From contig CABTWP010000034.1 of assembly GCA_902488525.1 (NCBI GenBank), positions 1 through 22,709 of the forward strand: DNA of 22,709 bases. The letters are read 5' to 3'. The notes under the pieces are model-generated. The model was not told the origin of the DNA. It saw nothing but the letters and a program-made list of their open reading frames with translations, and did not search any database. Numbering within the stretch: position 1 is the stretch's first letter; each line of letters opens with the position of its first letter. The position numbers and the translations under genes were made by a program. Positions 19,897 to 22,709 of this stretch are shown piece after piece. This DNA is from an uncultured Collinsella sp. (GTDB lineage: Bacteria; Actinomycetota; Coriobacteriia; Coriobacteriales; Coriobacteriaceae).

Positions 19897-22662
19897 ATGG
19901 ATCAGGACCGCCAAAACAGCCAACGCCGCGACGCGCGGAACACGGAGCGCGAGCAGGATTTTACGACCTACCGCACTGCCCAAAGCTCAAACGACATGGT
20001 GCCGACGGTGTTTCGCCGCGGTGTCTACCGCACGATTCGCGGCAGCCTCAAACGCTTCTTGTCCATCGTCGTGATCACCGCGCTCGGCGTGAGTGTGATG
20101 TGCGGCCTTAAGGCGGGCTGCGAGGATCTGTGCGATTCGGTCGACGCGTATTTTGACCAGCAGAATGTCTATGACATTAACGTGCAGTCGACCTATGGCC
20201 TTACACGCGACGATCTTGCGGCTATCCAAGAGGTCGACGGCGTCGAAACGGCCGAGGGCATCTACACCGAGACCGCCTACACCGCCGTGGGCACAACGCG
20301 CGAGCGCGTGGTCGTGCAAAGTCTCTCCAAGGAGAACATCGATCAGCCGGTGCTCGTGAACGGCGATTTGCCTGAGAGCGCCGATGAGGTCGCGGTGACT
20401 TCGAAGTTCCTGAAGGCTTCGGGCAAAAAGCTCGGCGATACGGTGAGTTTCGCCGCCAACGATGCGAGCTCGTTGAACCAAAGCGCCAAGGACCAGTTTG
20501 CCGATAGCGATTACACCATCACGGCCGAGGTTCTCGATCCCACCGACGTGAGCTCCGACTCGACAGTCAACGCCTTTCGCGCTGCTTCGGCGGCGGACTA
20601 TAAGTTCTATGTGAGCGAGGACGCCGCGACATCTTCTTCCTACTCCGCGGTCCACGTGATCGTCGAGGGAGCCAAGGATCTCAACTCCTATTCGGATGCC
20701 TACGCGGCAAAGATCAATGAGGTCAAGGGCAATATAGAGAAGATCCGCGAGGAGCGCGAGAAAGCGCGTGCCCAGGAGCTGACGGCCGATACGCCGGCGA
20801 ACTTGGACGCGGCTGAGCGTCAGGCGAATATGGTCTTTGGGATCGAGCAGGACAACATCAACCGCATGACCGAGGGCAGCGACGAGCGTGCGCAAGCGCA
20901 GGCCGACCTGGATCAGCGCCGCGCAGCCGCCGACCAGCAATTTGCCGATGCCCGTACCGAGCTTTCCGATCTGGGCGAATGCACTTGGTACATCCAGGAC
21001 CGCGATAACATCACAAGCTACTCGAGCGTGGAGAGCGACAGCTCTTCGATCGAAGCCATCGCCACGGTGTTCCCGTTCATCTTCTTTATCGTCGCCGTGC
21101 TCATCAGCCTTACCACCGCCACGCGTATGGTCGAGGAGGAGCGCACGCTCATCGGCCTGTATAAGGCGCTCGGCTATTCGCGCGGACGCATCCTGTCCAA
21201 ATACGTGGACTATGCGCTGTGGGCTTGTCTGATCGGCGGCGTGCTCGGCAACATCATCGGATTTGTGGGCCTGCCGCTGTTCTTGTTTACGGTGTTCGAC
21301 GACATGTACTCGCTGCCCCAGATGTTGCTTTCGTACGACATCGTGTCCTCGATCGTCTCGGTGGCGCTGTTTGCCGTGGGCGTGGTGGGCGCCACGATTA
21401 TCGCCTGCCGCCACGAGATGGCCGAGACTCCGGCCTCGCTCATGCGCCCCAAGGCCCCGCGCGCCGGCTCGCGTATCTTGCTCGAGCGCATCGGCTTTAT
21501 CTGGCGCCGCATGGGCTTTTTGAACAAGGTGGCAGCACGTAACCTGTTTCGCTACAAAAAGCGCGCCTTTATGACCATCTTCGGTATCGCGGGTTGCACC
21601 GCGCTTGTGATCTGCGGTATGGGTATTCGCGACACGTCGGTCGCGCTTTCGCCCAAGCAGTATGGGCATATCACGCGCTATGACTTGCTGGCGGTTGCCA
21701 ATCCCGACGATTTTTCGCAGACGTGCGCGGCATTGGATGAGCGCAGCGCGGCTAAGGATTCTAACGTGACGGTGTCTTCGACGCTGCCGATTATGACCGA
21801 CAACGTCACCTTTACATTTGGCGGCAAGAGCGAGACCGTGCAGCTGATCGTGGTGCCCGATGACCGCACGAACGACCTGGACGACTACGCGCGTCTCGAG
21901 GATGAGTCCAAAGAGCCACTGTCTTTGCGTGACGGAGACGTGTATCTGAGCAAGAGTTCACAGCTGGTTCTTGGGATTCAGCCGGGCGACACGGCGCAGG
22001 TCCAGGATTCGTCGCTCAACGTCGCCAAGGTCAAAGTCAGCGACATCTCGCTCAACTATTTGGGCAACACGCTCTATATGACGCAGGGCACCTATGAGCG
22101 CGCGTTCGGCCGAAGCGCGCGTCTTAACGGCATCTTTGTGCTGCTTAAGGGCTCGTCGGCCGACCAGATTGCGTTTAGCAAGAATCTTAAGAGTGACGGT
22201 TGGCTCACCATCTCGAGCACGGCCGAACATTGGCAGAACTACGAGGCGAACTTCACTATCATCAATTCCGTCGTGGTGCTCGTGACCTTTATGGCGGCGT
22301 GCCTGTCGTTTGTGGTGGTGTTTACGTTGTCCAACACGAATATCTCCGAGCGCGAGCGCGAGCTGGCGACCATCAAGGTGCTGGGCTTCCGCCGTGGCGA
22401 GGTACACCATTACGTCAACAAGGAGACGTTGATCCTCACGGCGATTGGCACCGCACTGGGCGTGCCGCTGGGTGGCCTGCTTGCCGAGAGCTTTACGTAC
22501 ATCCTGCAGATGCCGTCGCTGTACTTTGACGTCGAAGTCGAGCCGCTGAGCTACGTGCTTGCCGTGGTGCTTTCCTTCGGCTTTACGTTTATCGTCAACC
22601 TCGCCACCAACCGTACCCTCAATAAGATCGACATGGTCGGCGCCCTCAAGAGCGCCGAGTAA
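19897..22662 (+). CDS. FtsX-family ABC permease with large extracellular domain
   Basis: The 921-residue permease works with the ATPase just upstream. After a polar N-terminus, TM1 lies at about 55-73. A long outer domain follows to about residue 385, with a charged coiled-coil-like stretch at roughly 274-358 (rich in Glu, Arg, Gln and Ala). The first FtsX block starts near residue 388 and carries MVEEERTLIGLYKALGYSRG. A further membrane segment lies near 555-577, then a second outer domain. The C-terminal FtsX block, near 785-921, has ERERELATIKVLGFRRGEVHHYVNKE. The protein is thus a duplicated FtsX architecture. The ATG at 19897 is preferred over a GTG at 19885 overlapping the ATPase stop. 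The stop codon overlaps the palindrome at 22661. Confidence 0.9.
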   Translation: MDQDRQNSQRRDARNTEREQDFTTYRTAQSSNDMVPTVFRRGVYRTIRGSLKRFLSIVVITALGVSVMCGLKAGCEDLCDSVDAYFDQQNVYDINVQSTYGLTRDDLAAIQEVDGVETAEGIYTETAYTAVGTTRERVVVQSLSKENIDQPVLVNGDLPESADEVAVTSKFLKASGKKLGDTVSFAANDASSLNQSAKDQFADSDYTITAEVLDPTDVSSDSTVNAFRAASAADYKFYVSEDAATSSSYSAVHVIVEGAKDLNSYSDAYAAKINEVKGNIEKIREEREKARAQELTADTPANLDAAERQANMVFGIEQDNINRMTEGSDERAQAQADLDQRRAAADQQFADARTELSDLGECTWYIQDRDNITSYSSVESDSSSIEAIATVFPFIFFIVAVLISLTTATRMVEEERTLIGLYKALGYSRGRILSKYVDYALWACLIGGVLGNIIGFVGLPLFLFTVFDDMYSLPQMLLSYDIVSSIVSVALFAVGVVGATIIACRHEMAETPASLMRPKAPRAGSRILLERIGFIWRRMGFLNKVAARNLFRYKKRAFMTIFGIAGCTALVICGMGIRDTSVALSPKQYGHITRYDLLAVANPDDFSQTCAALDERSAAKDSNVTVSSTLPIMTDNVTFTFGGKSETVQLIVVPDDRTNDLDDYARLEDESKEPLSLRDGDVYLSKSSQLVLGIQPGDTAQVQDSSLNVAKVKVSDISLNYLGNTLYMTQGTYERAFGRSARLNGIFVLLKGSSADQIAFSKNLKSDGWLTISSTAEHWQNYEANFTIINSVVVLVTFMAACLSFVVVFTLSNTNISERERELATIKVLGFRRGEVHHYVNKETLILTAIGTALGVPLGGLLAESFTYILQMPSLYFDVEVEPLSYVLAVVLSFGFTFIVNLATNRTLNKIDMVGALKSAE

Positions 22663-22701
22663 CCTGCCAAAAAGGGACAGGTTTATTTTGGCAGGTTTTA
22701 T
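22661..22701. repeat. REP-like palindrome (copy C) at the permease stop
   Basis: AACCTGCCAAAA (22661-22672) and TTTTGGCAGGTT (22686-22697) are perfect 12-bp arms around GGGACAGGTTTA. It begins within the permease TAA stop. With a T-rich tail (TTTTAT) it could also terminate transcription. It is the inverted counterpart of 19101-19140. Confidence 0.8.
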
Positions 22702-22709
22702 CTGGGCAA

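Noticed and set aside
19987..21669. 560-codon - strand open frame opposite the ABC permease
   Set aside because: The composition is rich in His, Arg and Gly, typical of an antisense frame; the + strand permease has clear FtsX motifs.

Overview
The window looks like chromosomal DNA of a GC-rich, anaerobic gut actinobacterium of the class Coriobacteriia, most like Collinsella. This is an inference from GC-rich coding sequence with strong Shine-Dalgarno sites, a PTS/GH32 sugar operon, a pyruvate formate-lyase activase, the threonine gene arrangement and the type of short palindromic repeats. No rRNA, tRNA, CRISPR array, integrase or intact insertion sequence is visible.

Layout. (1) 1-5860: a fructoside/sucrose utilisation cluster on the + strand: a LacI-type regulator, a divergent GH32 enzyme, a PTS EIIBC permease without an EIIA domain, and a canonical sucrose-6-phosphate hydrolase. 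Palindromic operators lie in front of the regulator and the first GH32 gene, and a related core lies in front of the PTS gene. (2) 5890-10792: housekeeping and surface genes: a DegV fatty-acid-binding protein with a structured leader, PflA, a membrane-anchored class A beta-lactamase-like serine hydrolase, an MTA/SAH nucleosidase and the GTPase EngB. (3) 10870-16490: threonine/aspartate-family genes. thrC and thrB are on the - strand; lysC (aspartokinase) and asd are divergent on the + strand. Homoserine dehydrogenase is not in the window. (4) 16490-19000: a plastic region with an Ogt/MGMT DNA repair gene, two kinds of tandem hairpin repeats, a broken abortive-infection gene joined to the tail of a ClC chloride-channel gene, and a GyrI-like gene with an SOS-box-like palindrome in its promoter region. 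(5) 19100-22701: an ABC ATPase and a large FtsX-type permease, bracketed by inverted copies of one short palindromic repeat.

The most unusual content is between the genes. Three long nested palindromes (10872-11058, 11948-12059, 16362-16483) have perfect or near-perfect outer arms of 22-28 bp. Two of them share an apical module and a flanking ACCTGTCC, while their arms differ in sequence but still pair. Three shorter palindromes (7983-8017, 19101-19140, 22661-22701) share a GGGACAG-type core with unrelated but self-complementary arms. A 52-bp tandem repeat (16589-16692) keeps its hairpin through compensatory changes, and a 62-bp tandem hairpin repeat lies at 17368-17512. Together they suggest families of mobile or structured intergenic elements in which pairing, not sequence, is conserved. 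No new protein-based system is evident.
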